Part shown: piece by piece, positions 51,264-59,334 of the stretch
Numbering within the stretch: the stretch's first letter is position 1
Layout of the letters: every line of letters starts with the position of its first letter
Origin: G963678445 sp963678445
GTDB lineage: Bacteria; Hydrogenedentota; Hydrogenedentia; Hydrogenedentales; G963678445
Direction: 5' to 3'
Length of the DNA: 64,000 bases
NCBI GenBank assembly: GCA_963678445.1
Contig: OY782877.1
Coordinates: forward strand, 1,426,001-1,490,000
Program-made: the position numbers and the translations under genes
The notes under the pieces: model-generated
What the model saw: only the letters and a program-made list of their open reading frames with translations
Database searches by the model: none
What the model was told of the DNA's origin: nothing

Positions 51264-53522
51264 ATGGCACGTTTTTTCTCTATTCCCACCCTGCTCATAC
51301 TAACCATGGGGGCATGCCTAAACACCTCCGCCGTAGCCAACCAGGCCTGGCGTCCAATCCAGGACAACGTATTCCTGCAAGAGGTAGGCTACAAAATCCC
51401 TTCCAAAACCCCTATCACTGCCGTCGCCCTATTGGAAAACACCGTCTACGTCGGCACAGATACAGGCATTTCCATCGTCCAGGGCATGGAACGCCTTGTC
51501 CCCCTCACGAAGGGGGATGCACCGACATCCCCTGTGCATCGGCTAACCACGGTGGACGACACCTTGTATGCAATAACCACGGCGGGCGTATACCGTTTTA
51601 AACAGGGACAATGGGCGGTTATAACCCATTTCCCTGCCGTCGACGTGGTGGCATGGGGCGGAAAAACCCTGATAGGCACGACGGACGCCCTGTATGAAGT
51701 AACCCGGGACGGTACACAGGAGCTAATGCCAGTACCCAAAAAAACGGGAACCTTACATGCAATGGAAACGCACGCCGCATCGGTATTCCTCTATACCGAC
51801 CAGGGTCTGTGGTGTTTTGATGGCAAAACGTTTACGCAGGAGCAACTACTAGAATCCGGCGAACTCCCCTCCCAAAACGTGCGTGACATGCAGCACCTCG
51901 GAAGCCGCCTGTTTTTCGCCACCGACAAGGGATTGGGACGCTTACGAGGCACGATTCTGTCTACAATTCAGGGTAAAGACGGCCTGTGTTATGAAGACAC
52001 CGTTACCTTGGCCGCGGGTTTTGGCGGCGACCTCTGGATAGGAACCCCGAATGGCGCCATGCGCTATACAGACGGCGCCTTCCACTATTTCCATGGCCCA
52101 CGCTGGCTACCCGGAAACGTCATCCATGCCATTACATGCAGCGGGAACACCGCTTATATTGCAACCGACAAAGGCCTGGCGATCATCGATTATGAACCCT
52201 ATACCTTGCAGAAAAAAGCCGCGTATTATGAACGCCACCTGACGGAATGGGGACAACGTCGCGGCGCATTCACCCATCGCCTTGTCTATGATGGCAAAAA
52301 CAAGACATGGTTGCGCGAAATGAGTGACAACGATGGCGGATATGGGGTCCATTATTGGTCCGCACAAGCCTGTAAATACGCCACTACCGGCGATGAAATC
52401 GCACGACAACGCGCCGTACTCGGCTATAAAACGCTACGCTGCATGGAGATTCTTTCGCCCATCGACGGATTTATCGCCCGCGCCCTATGGTGTAAAGACG
52501 AAAAGGGCTATAAGGTACAACACGGCTCCGGTCCCTATCCCGCCGAATGGGTAACCGCGGACGACCCGCGCTGGGAAACCAAGATGGACACCTCCGCGGA
52601 CGAAGTCGACGCCCATTTTCATTACTCCGCACTCTTTTACCAATTGGTCGCCAACGAGCAGGAAAAAGAGATGGTGCGCACCCATATGCGCCAATTGGCA
52701 GGACACATCCTGGACCACGGCTACCAGTTGATCGATCTGGATGGCAAACCAACCCGTTGGGGGCGCTGGGACCCCGAATACGCTAAAAAAGGAGAAGGCT
52801 TCCTATCACGCGCACTCAACAGCCTGGAGGCCCTGGCGTATATGCGCACCGCCTGGACCATCACCGGAGAAGAACGTTTCAAAAACGCCTATGAAGAACT
52901 ACAGGACCTCGGCTACCTGGAATACATCAAGAGTTTCAACCATCAAGGCCGCTTTCAACCTACCGAATTCGATGATCGCCTCTCCTTTTTCGTCTACTAC
53001 TGCCTGCTTACTCTTGAAAACGACCCTACACTTCATTCTCTATATCAACGCTGTCTGGAACGTTTCTGGGAGACCGAACGTATTGAACACCACCCCTGGT
53101 TTAACTTCCTGTATGGGCTACTTACCGGAAACGATTGTGAAATTGAAGCCAGCATGGAACATTTACGCGCCTGGCCATTGGATTTACACTCGCAACCGTT
53201 CACGGCAGAACATCGAAGTGATCTCTTTGAAGAACCGGGCTACATTTCATACGGGAAGGGCAAAAAAGTACTTTCACCGCGGGAACGCGGCGGCGGCATG
53301 AAATGGGGATACAACCCCTACCGCTTAAAAGGGAACGCAAGAGCCATCGAAGATCCAGCGCCATGGTTGTGCGCATACTGGCTGGGCCGCTACGCCGGAT
53401 TCATCCTGCCGCCGGATACCGACGATCCCGCATTACTTACCGTACCCGAACGCGGCCTGCAATTCGGTGCAGAACCCTATACCGGTCCCGACCTTCCCTG
53501 CGAACTCACCGCAAAGCAATAA
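51264..53522 (+). CDS. Secreted propeller plus helical-domain protein, paralogue 3 of 3
   Basis: The protein has 752 residues with signal peptide MARFFSIPTLLILTMGACLN. The propeller (VYVGTDTGISIV, LYAITTAGVYRF, LFFATDKGLGRL, LWIGTPNGAMRY, AYIATDKGLAIIDYEP) and the helical domain (MSDNDGGYGVHYWSAQACKY, DAHFHYSALFYQLVANEQEK, RWDPEYAKKGEGFLSRALNS) match the other two copies. The sequence is more diverged than copies 1 and 2 are from each other. All three share a near-invariant C-terminus (YWLGRYAGFILPPDTD, VPERGL, EPYTGP, PCEL). GAAGGAG lies 12 nt before the ATG. A strong hairpin follows the gene. Confidence 0.85.
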   Translation: MARFFSIPTLLILTMGACLNTSAVANQAWRPIQDNVFLQEVGYKIPSKTPITAVALLENTVYVGTDTGISIVQGMERLVPLTKGDAPTSPVHRLTTVDDTLYAITTAGVYRFKQGQWAVITHFPAVDVVAWGGKTLIGTTDALYEVTRDGTQELMPVPKKTGTLHAMETHAASVFLYTDQGLWCFDGKTFTQEQLLESGELPSQNVRDMQHLGSRLFFATDKGLGRLRGTILSTIQGKDGLCYEDTVTLAAGFGGDLWIGTPNGAMRYTDGAFHYFHGPRWLPGNVIHAITCSGNTAYIATDKGLAIIDYEPYTLQKKAAYYERHLTEWGQRRGAFTHRLVYDGKNKTWLREMSDNDGGYGVHYWSAQACKYATTGDEIARQRAVLGYKTLRCMEILSPIDGFIARALWCKDEKGYKVQHGSGPYPAEWVTADDPRWETKMDTSADEVDAHFHYSALFYQLVANEQEKEMVRTHMRQLAGHILDHGYQLIDLDGKPTRWGRWDPEYAKKGEGFLSRALNSLEALAYMRTAWTITGEERFKNAYEELQDLGYLEYIKSFNHQGRFQPTEFDDRLSFFVYYCLLTLENDPTLHSLYQRCLERFWETERIEHHPWFNFLYGLLTGNDCEIEASMEHLRAWPLDLHSQPFTAEHRSDLFEEPGYISYGKGKKVLSPRERGGGMKWGYNPYRLKGNARAIEDPAPWLCAYWLGRYAGFILPPDTDDPALLTVPERGLQFGAEPYTGPDLPCELTAKQ

Positions 53523-53570
53523 ATTCGGCGCCCATACCTTGCGCCTCATCGCAAGTACGCATACATCGAG

Positions 53571-53598
53571 TAGGCGGGAACCTCCCCTCCCGCCTACC
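53571..53598 (+). terminator. Terminator after paralogue 3
   Basis: GTAGGCGGGA and TCCCGCCTAC form a perfect 10-bp stem with an 8-nt C-rich loop, followed by CCCTCTCCCTTTTCC. It ends the three-paralogue cluster. Confidence 0.8.
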
Positions 53599-53744
53599 CC
53601 TCTCCCTTTTCCATACAATTTTCCCCCATCCGCTGCCAGTAACGCACTTTTTTTGCCCAAAAATTAAACAAATCCCCCGACTGCGGGTACAATTTAGTAG
53701 AGGCGAACGACGTGAGAACGTTGGATGTGAAAGTGAGGCAGGCT

Positions 53745-54041
53745 ATGGCGAAGTATGAAGTCGGTGAAATCATCCACCACAAACGCTACGACTATCGCGG
53801 TGTTGTCATCGCTGTCGACCCTATCTGCACGACACCGGAAATGTGGCATACACCTACAACTCCTCCCGGAAATTGTTTCCAAAACTGGTACCATGTACTC
53901 GTACACGGCGGATTTGAAACCTACGTCGCAGAAGAAAACCTCGAACCCGACCCACTGGGACGCGAAATACGCCATCCCTTTGTCCATCACATCTTTCCCA
54001 TGTATCTCCATGGCCGCTACTACCGCTATTCCCCCAATTAA
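53745..54041 (+). CDS. HspQ/YccV-like hemimethylated-DNA-binding domain protein
   Basis: The protein has 98 residues. AKYEVGEIIHHKRYDYRGVV, NWYHVLVHGG and TYVAEENLEPDP match the YccV/HspQ fold, known in E. coli as HspQ, a small protein that binds hemimethylated oriC DNA and modulates Lon protease. The first ATG after GAGG (53745) begins right at the domain; a GTG at 53712 would add 11 residues. It is monocistronic. Whether it acts on DNA or on proteolysis here cannot be told. Confidence 0.8.
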   Translation: MAKYEVGEIIHHKRYDYRGVVIAVDPICTTPEMWHTPTTPPGNCFQNWYHVLVHGGFETYVAEENLEPDPLGREIRHPFVHHIFPMYLHGRYYRYSPN

Positions 54042-54488
54042 GGCATCCATGCGCTCACAAGTAAAACATAGCGTCCTGCCGTCTTCACGCCGGACGTGCC
54101 GTATTCAACCACGTATCCCGGTAAGTCCAAGACTGCTCGAAAGTTGACCCCGGAAGACACACATGCTACAGTGGCGGGAGAAGAAATGACGATTGAATGA
54201 CGGCATCAGAATGCGTTAGCGGCAATGTGCCAATGGGGACGGTTTATACATATAACGCAGATGCAGGATACCTCCGTCTGAACTACTGTGGGGAAAACGG
54301 TAACTCCCTAATCCCAAGAATATTTAAAACTATTTTTACTGCGCTCAGAAACGTCTGGACACAGGGGCTTTCAAGTATAAGCCCGGACGCGCCAACGTGC
54401 CGCGAACGTAGGGCTTACGATACAGCAGGATCGTTTCCCATCGCGAAATGCAGTGTTGCGCTATCCGTATTACGCAGGTTAATAAAAC
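54042..54488 (+). other. Intergenic region without recognisable gene
   Basis: In this 447-nt stretch I see no convincing coding sequence, repeat unit or strong hairpin. An open frame from 54197 has no ribosome binding site, no family resemblance and runs into the next gene out of frame. The region probably carries the promoter of the sigma54 regulator. Confidence 0.4.
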
Positions 54489-55874
54489 ATGGAATTAGAG
54501 ACCCCGAACAACACACCGACATACCGCATGCTGGTCGTCGATGACAAAGCCAACATTCGCGAAATGCTGGAAAGCGCTTTCTCTGAGCGCAACTTCGACG
54601 TCGCGACTGCTTCCTGTGGCGAAGATGCGATTGCGCAACTCGCCTCCCATCCCTTCCATGTGGTCATCACGGATTTAAGCATGCCCGGAAAAAACGGGAT
54701 CGATGTGCTCCGCGCTGTAAAAACACACAGCCCCGAAACCGAAGTCATCCTGGTCACCGCGTTCGGCACGATTGACACCGCCGTAGAAGCCATGCGCCTG
54801 GGAGCATACGATTTCATCACCAAGCCCTTCAAAATCTCCGAAATCGAGCACAAAGTCGACAAAATTCTGCACAAACTCCAATACGCCGAAGAAGCGGAGA
54901 CCTCCAGCCACCCTTTCAACTACTACATGGTCGGCACCAGTAGCCAGACACGGCAACTCAAAAAAATGATCACGCGTATTGCGCCCAGTAAAAGCTCCGT
55001 GCTTATTACCGGTCCCAGCGGCGTCGGCAAAGAACTCGTCGCACGCGCTATCCACGCCGCCAGCTCACGCGCCCAACGCCCCTTTGTCGCACTCAACTGC
55101 GCCGCATTGGCACCGGGCATCCTTGACAGTGAACTCTTTGGACACGAAAAGGGGGCATTCACCGGTGCCGCCGCGCGCCGCATCGGACGCTTTGAAAAGG
55201 CGCATACGGGCACGCTCTTCCTCGACGAAGTAGGCGAAGTCGACCCCGCCATTCAGACCAAACTGCTGCGCGTGCTTCAGGAAGGCGAAATAGAACGCGT
55301 CGGCGGCAACGAAACCATCAAGGTAGACGTACGCATCGTCGCCGCCACCAACCGCGACCTCAACGCCGCCATTCAGGAAGGCGATTTCCGCGAAGACTTC
55401 CTCTACCGACTTAAAGTCTTTTCCCTTCAGGTAGAGCCCCTTTGCAATCGTCGCGACGACATCCCCGCGTTGGTCGATCACTTCCTGCGCAAATACAGCC
55501 TGGAACTCAACAAAGACATCTTCGAAGTCGACGATGACGTCATGGCCCTATTCATGGGCTACCACTGGCCAGGCAACGTGCGCGAACTCGAAAATGTCAT
55601 CGAACGCGCCATCGTCCTGGCCGACAGCGCCCAAATCACACGCGACGAGCTTCCCCCGGAATTACTCCAAAGCAAAGAAGTGTTCCCGGCAGATGCACCA
55701 GAGCCCGCCCCCCTGGGAGAAGCCAACCTGGCCGAACAAACCGATCGTCTCGAAAGCGAACTCATCCGCGGTGCGCTCGAAAAATTCCGCTGGAACAAAA
55801 CCAAAACCGCAGAACACCTCGGACTAAAACGCACCACCCTCCAATACAAAATCAAAAAATACGGCCTGGAATAA
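54489..55874 (+). CDS. Sigma54-dependent response regulator (NtrC/AtoC type)
   Basis: The protein has 461 residues. The receiver domain (12-130) has phospho-acceptor Asp62 in VVITDLSMPGKNG and the KPFKISE lysine. The AAA+ domain (about 150-385) has Walker A GPSGVGKELVARAIH, the sigma54-contacting GAFTGA loop, Walker B GTLFLDEVGEV and the arginine-finger region RDDIPALVDHF. The C-terminal Fis-type helix-turn-helix has NKTKTAEHLGLKRTTLQYKI. It activates sigma54 promoters when phosphorylated. No kinase is adjacent, so its partner is elsewhere or may be the Cache kinase at 34648, which itself is followed by only a receiver. Confidence 0.94.
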   Translation: MELETPNNTPTYRMLVVDDKANIREMLESAFSERNFDVATASCGEDAIAQLASHPFHVVITDLSMPGKNGIDVLRAVKTHSPETEVILVTAFGTIDTAVEAMRLGAYDFITKPFKISEIEHKVDKILHKLQYAEEAETSSHPFNYYMVGTSSQTRQLKKMITRIAPSKSSVLITGPSGVGKELVARAIHAASSRAQRPFVALNCAALAPGILDSELFGHEKGAFTGAAARRIGRFEKAHTGTLFLDEVGEVDPAIQTKLLRVLQEGEIERVGGNETIKVDVRIVAATNRDLNAAIQEGDFREDFLYRLKVFSLQVEPLCNRRDDIPALVDHFLRKYSLELNKDIFEVDDDVMALFMGYHWPGNVRELENVIERAIVLADSAQITRDELPPELLQSKEVFPADAPEPAPLGEANLAEQTDRLESELIRGALEKFRWNKTKTAEHLGLKRTTLQYKIKKYGLE

Positions 55875-55888
55875 CCCTTCCAAGCCGT
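55861..55888 (+). terminator. Hairpin around the stop codon of the sigma54 regulator
   Basis: ACGGCCTGGAA and TTCCAAGCCGT pair over 11 bp with one mismatch; the TAA stop codon is in the 6-nt loop. There is no T-run after it, so it may work as a transcript-end stabiliser rather than an intrinsic terminator. Confidence 0.45.
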
Positions 55889-55914
55889 ATTACGCCATAA
55901 AAAGCACTATTTCT

Positions 55915-56250
55915 CTTTGCTTCCTTCTTTGTCCACTGGTCCAGGGAGCACGCCCAAGAGATATGGCCCTCACCGTGGGGTAACAAAGCAAAGCTAACTT
56001 ACATATTCGTTTTTCTTTACTTCCTTCTTTATCCGGTGGGCCGGGGACCACACCCAAGAGATATGCTCCTTACCGTAGGGCAACAAAGCAAAGCAAACGT
56101 ACATATTCGTTTTTCTTTGCTTCCTTCTTTATCCGGTGATCCTGGGACCACGCCCAAGAGATATGGCCCTTACCGTAGGGCGACAAAGCAAAGCAAACGT
56201 ACATATTCGTTTTTCTTTGCTTCTTTCTTTTTCCGTAAAAAGAAAGAAGT
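55915..56250 (-). repeat. Three tandem 100-bp repeats (family B)
   Basis: Units start at 55915, 56015 and 56115, exactly 100 bp apart, and a fourth start at 56215 ends in the palindrome CTTCTTTCTTTTTCCGTAAA. Each unit contains the order GGTCC or GGGCC, CCCAAGAGATATG, CCTTACCGTAGGG, ACAAAGCAAAG and ACATATTCGTTTTTC. The middle part parallels the reverse family A unit, so the two families are related. The array sits between the sigma54 regulator and a convergent gene. Confidence 0.92.
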
Positions 56251-56251
56251 C

Positions 56252-56683
56252 CTAGGCAGGCTGCAAAACCTGCAGAGCCGACCCAACGACAATATCTTTG
56301 ACCGCTTCACGATACGTATTCATATGCGGTGCCTTCAAATGTGCACGAAGGTGCTCTATACTTTCCCACTTCTCCATCACCGTCATCACATCCGCACGCA
56401 TGGGGCCTTGCGCGGAAAAACCGGAGTCGAAATCGACAACGGGTTCATACATTTCGCAACCGTCTTCCGCCAACACATTGGGAACATTCCCCTTAAAAAT
56501 CTTCACAAACTCATCACGTTTCCCCGGTTTCACCGTGATAGTCGCTACAACAAAAACAGGATGCATAACATTCTCCTTCGATTCTGCCGCGCCATCGGCA
56601 GTACACTGCGCTGCTGCAAACGCTTTCGCGCCTACACTGGAAGCCAATAGCGCCGCCACGAAATCGCGTCGTGTTAATCGCAT
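56252..56683 (-). CDS. Exported antibiotic biosynthesis monooxygenase-fold protein
   Basis: The protein has 143 residues. The N-terminus MRLTRRDFVAALLASSVGAK looks like a twin-arginine signal. The mature part (VFVVATITVKPGKRDEFVKI, EDGCEMYEPVVDFD, VMEKWESIEHLRAHLKAPHM) is an ABM-type ferredoxin-like fold of the YgiN kind. Such domains are found in quinol or small-aromatic monooxygenases and many have unknown roles. I start at 56683 (GGGAG upstream); a longer frame from further upstream runs through a repeat element and is not real. The Tat signal suggests folding before export. Confidence 0.82.
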   Translation of the reverse strand: MRLTRRDFVAALLASSVGAKAFAAAQCTADGAAESKENVMHPVFVVATITVKPGKRDEFVKIFKGNVPNVLAEDGCEMYEPVVDFDSGFSAQGPMRADVMTVMEKWESIEHLRAHLKAPHMNTYREAVKDIVVGSALQVLQPA

Positions 56684-56715
56684 GGCCTTTTCTCCCATAT
56701 TGTTTTTCGACACAT

Positions 56716-56855
56716 TCAAAGCGGTCCAGCGACCGCAAACAAGTAGCCAACGCCACAGGCAAGTGGCCCGCGCCACAGGCAATAGATATGGCCGTTGCCA
56801 TCGATGACCACAGCAAAACTTCATTTTTATGAATATTTTTGCAATAGTCGTCAAC
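56716..56855 (-). repeat. Family A repeat, reverse, with expanded loop
   Basis: AAAGCGGTCCAGCGACCGCA opens the copy. The loop holds two near-identical blocks (CGCCACAGGCAAGTGGC and CGCCACAGGCAATAGATA), and the right part has GGCCGTTGCCATCGATGACC, CAGCAAAACTTCATTTTTAT and GCAATAGTCG. It separates two minus-strand genes. Confidence 0.7.
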
Positions 56856-56923
56856 AAACAAACTATTTGGCACACATACTCACTGCATTGTAATGTTCTT
56901 CTTCACTGCACACAAGTCCCTCA

Positions 56924-59065
56924 TCAAAAAGACCGGTTAAAAACAAAGCGCCAGGACAGCACGGCGCTACTTTCCGGGGTGATGCGAATACGACATAGGG
57001 GACCGTCGTATTGGATGGCACACTCCCCTTGGGTTTCATGCGTCTGCACAGTATACCCACGATGCAGGAAGCTAAGTTCATAGGGATGCCCGGCCACCAG
57101 ATGACTCGATGCGCCGGATACGGACCACGTTTGCGCGTCTTGTTTTTCCCATGCGAGTTTTTCCAACTCCAATGCCCCCTGACTCAGGTGACGGTCGGTA
57201 GAAAGCAAGAGAGGGCGGTCAGGCACATCGTGGATGATCGAAAACAGCGCAGCATCGTGCGGAGGAAGCTCCCAATCTATTGCGGCGTCATGCGCAAAGC
57301 AACCGACGTATTTACGAGACCAAAATTCGTAGATATGCACCTGTCCCTGGGTAAAATTCAAACGATTGAGATCAAGTTGTTTCTGTTTGGACTTGGCGTA
57401 GTAGTTGAACAACCCCACTACGTTCCACTGTCGTTCGGCTTTATCGACATGCAGGTTAAGTAGATCGTATTTCGTCCAGTTCCCCTTGATGGGATACAGG
57501 TTAACGGGCCATATATCGAGTACAGGCATGGACTGTTGCCAGATACGGGTAAGCGCATCGGAAGCTTCCGTCCACACGTCATCCATGACAAACTGCTGTC
57601 CGGTCAGCACCCGCGCTTGTGCATTGAGCCGCACAGTCGACAAAGCCGCCTTATGTTGATTGCCAGCCGCGTCCGGATCGCACCACCAACAAATGCGATT
57701 GAGAAATTGCCACTTCAGAATCACTTCCATGGCATGCACCCAGCCAGAAGCATCGGGACCGGTGCGCGCACCATCCGCAATACCCATCGCATCGAGTGGA
57801 ATACCGTAACAGCCGTTAATAAATCTATCTTCCCCTACAATATCGCGTCCACGCTGCAAGCCAGCGCGATATCCCGAAATACCCCCGCCATTTTTCGCCC
57901 TCCGATAGCGATTCGCCACGGTCGGCTGTGCATCGATCTTGAAGAAATCAAAATTCCAGGTATTACTTACTTTCTCCCAAAAGGGGGCGTACCACTGGCT
58001 AACCGCTTGAGCGTTTTCTGTATTCAAAACAAAGGTATCCGGACCCGGCGTAGCGGGATTCCGCCAATTCACTCCGCCAAAAGCCGTCAGAAAGCCTCCC
58101 TCAGCATCCTGCAGGAACGCCTCTGGATGCGTAGTCACAGCTTCTACCGGCGCTACGGCAAAAGGCGCAAACCATATACCGGGAACAAGTCCTTTTTTAC
58201 GAATATAGTCGGACAAAGAACGCATATAGGCATTATCTTCGTAGGGATAGTTGTCGTCGATCTGAAAAACAAGCGAACCCGCAAAAGGAAGCAGCTTCTC
58301 GGCCACCCAATCAATCTGCGGAAAAAGCCATTCTTTGCGTTGGGCATGTTTCCCATTCCACCCCTCTATGCCAAACCAGGTAAGGGCGACCACCGGCGCG
58401 GTTTTCCAAAAGCTACGGGGATGCATGACGGTGTAATTTGGGATTTCGAGCGTGTTGCGGTAGTACGAGCCATGCCATTGCAGGCGTAAAACTGGCGCAT
58501 CGCTATTTGGGGGGATAATACAGGCCAACTGGTGGGCATCCCTCCAAGAAAGCATCTTTCTCGCCTCAAAATGCAGCGCAGTATCGTGCTCAGGAAAAAA
58601 GAACCCTTGCGCCGCCTGAACGGCGGCATTGCCGATGCGTGTAGAGACCACGCGCTGATCGCTTTCCCGATCGCTAAGCAGGCGACTCGGCAATACACTA
58701 CCGCCTTGTGCGGCAAGCACTAAACACATCGGCCGCTTCTGTGAATGCTGCACCTGTATAAGCAATGTATCCCCAGAAATCCCCACAGTCATCACACCAC
58801 CATCAAAACGTCCCAAAAACGCTCCCTCTTTCGTACTTATTTTACGAAAAGAGACTGGTATTGGGGCATCTTGACTAGAAAAAAGAGAAAGCCTCCCGCC
58901 CACCTTCTCTGAAACATCACACATTAAAAAAGATTGTTGCGCATCGTCAGGAATAATCGCAAAGCGCTCCCCAACAACGAAAGACTTCGCTGCGCCAGCA
59001 CTACCAGAAACCCCTATAAAAAGCAGAGTAAAAACTACAAAGTAATACGTAGAATACAGTTTCAT
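56924..59065 (-). CDS. Secreted clan-D glycosidase (alpha-galactosidase-like, GH27/GH36)
   Basis: The protein has 713 residues with a signal peptide (MKLYSTYYFVVFTLLFIGVS). A beta-rich N-terminal domain (30-225) precedes a TIM barrel: SLVFQIDDNYPYEDNAYMRS, KGLVPGIWFAPFAV, and NTWNFDFFKIDAQ with the probable nucleophile Asp378. MGIADGARTGPDASGW holds the probable acid/base Asp (431 or 438). A C-terminal beta domain follows. This is the pattern of melibiase-like enzymes that hydrolyse alpha-galactosides; related members act on alpha-N-acetylgalactosaminides. It acts outside the cytoplasm. The gene is monocistronic, flanked on both sides by repeats. Confidence 0.82.
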   Translation of the reverse strand: MKLYSTYYFVVFTLLFIGVSGSAGAAKSFVVGERFAIIPDDAQQSFLMCDVSEKVGGRLSLFSSQDAPIPVSFRKISTKEGAFLGRFDGGVMTVGISGDTLLIQVQHSQKRPMCLVLAAQGGSVLPSRLLSDRESDQRVVSTRIGNAAVQAAQGFFFPEHDTALHFEARKMLSWRDAHQLACIIPPNSDAPVLRLQWHGSYYRNTLEIPNYTVMHPRSFWKTAPVVALTWFGIEGWNGKHAQRKEWLFPQIDWVAEKLLPFAGSLVFQIDDNYPYEDNAYMRSLSDYIRKKGLVPGIWFAPFAVAPVEAVTTHPEAFLQDAEGGFLTAFGGVNWRNPATPGPDTFVLNTENAQAVSQWYAPFWEKVSNTWNFDFFKIDAQPTVANRYRRAKNGGGISGYRAGLQRGRDIVGEDRFINGCYGIPLDAMGIADGARTGPDASGWVHAMEVILKWQFLNRICWWCDPDAAGNQHKAALSTVRLNAQARVLTGQQFVMDDVWTEASDALTRIWQQSMPVLDIWPVNLYPIKGNWTKYDLLNLHVDKAERQWNVVGLFNYYAKSKQKQLDLNRLNFTQGQVHIYEFWSRKYVGCFAHDAAIDWELPPHDAALFSIIHDVPDRPLLLSTDRHLSQGALELEKLAWEKQDAQTWSVSGASSHLVAGHPYELSFLHRGYTVQTHETQGECAIQYDGPLCRIRITPESSAVLSWRFVFNRSF

Positions 59066-59126
59066 CTATATGCTTTTCCCTTATAAACTTCCTTACCTCC
59101 CGCCCCTCCAAAAAGCTTCGCGTGCT

Positions 59127-59260
59127 GTTTTCTTCTTTTTCCGGTGGGCTAGGGACCACACCCAGGAGCTATGACCCCTACCGCAGGTCACCAAAGCAAA
59201 GCTAACGAATATATTCGTTTTTCTTTGCTTCTTTCTTTTTCCGCAAAAAGAAAGAAGAAG
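59127..59260 (-). repeat. Single family B repeat with terminal palindrome
   Basis: CTTCTTTTTCCGGTGGGCTA, GGGACCACACCCAGGAGCTA, TACCGCAGGTCACCAAAGCA and ATATATTCGTTTTTCTTTGC repeat the unit of the 55915 array. The copy ends with the palindrome CTTCTTTCTTTTTCCG / CAAAAAGAAAGAAG. It lies between the glycosidase and the Fe-S carrier gene. Confidence 0.85.
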
Positions 59261-59269
59261 CCACAAAAC

Positions 59270-59303
59270 ACACGCACCGCATCCTTATTGATGCGGTGCG
59301 TGT
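59270..59303 (-). terminator. Terminator of the Fe-S carrier gene
   Basis: ACACGCACCGCATC and GATGCGGTGCGTGT form a perfect 14-bp stem with a 6-nt loop, followed on the minus strand by GTTTTGTGG. It lies 31 nt after the stop of the Mrp-type gene. Confidence 0.85.
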
Positions 59304-59334
59304 ATAAAACAAACAGTGTTTAGCGAAATAGTAC

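Noticed and set aside
54197..54544. 115-residue open frame before the sigma54 regulator
   Set aside because: It overlaps the regulator out of frame and has no ribosome binding site or family resemblance.
55915..56250. CRISPR array
   Set aside because: Units are 100 bp and contiguous with no unique spacers, and no cas genes are present.
56684..56875. 64-residue N-terminal extension of the monooxygenase-fold protein
   Set aside because: It is translated through a family A repeat; the twin-arginine signal starts at 56683 with a good ribosome binding site.
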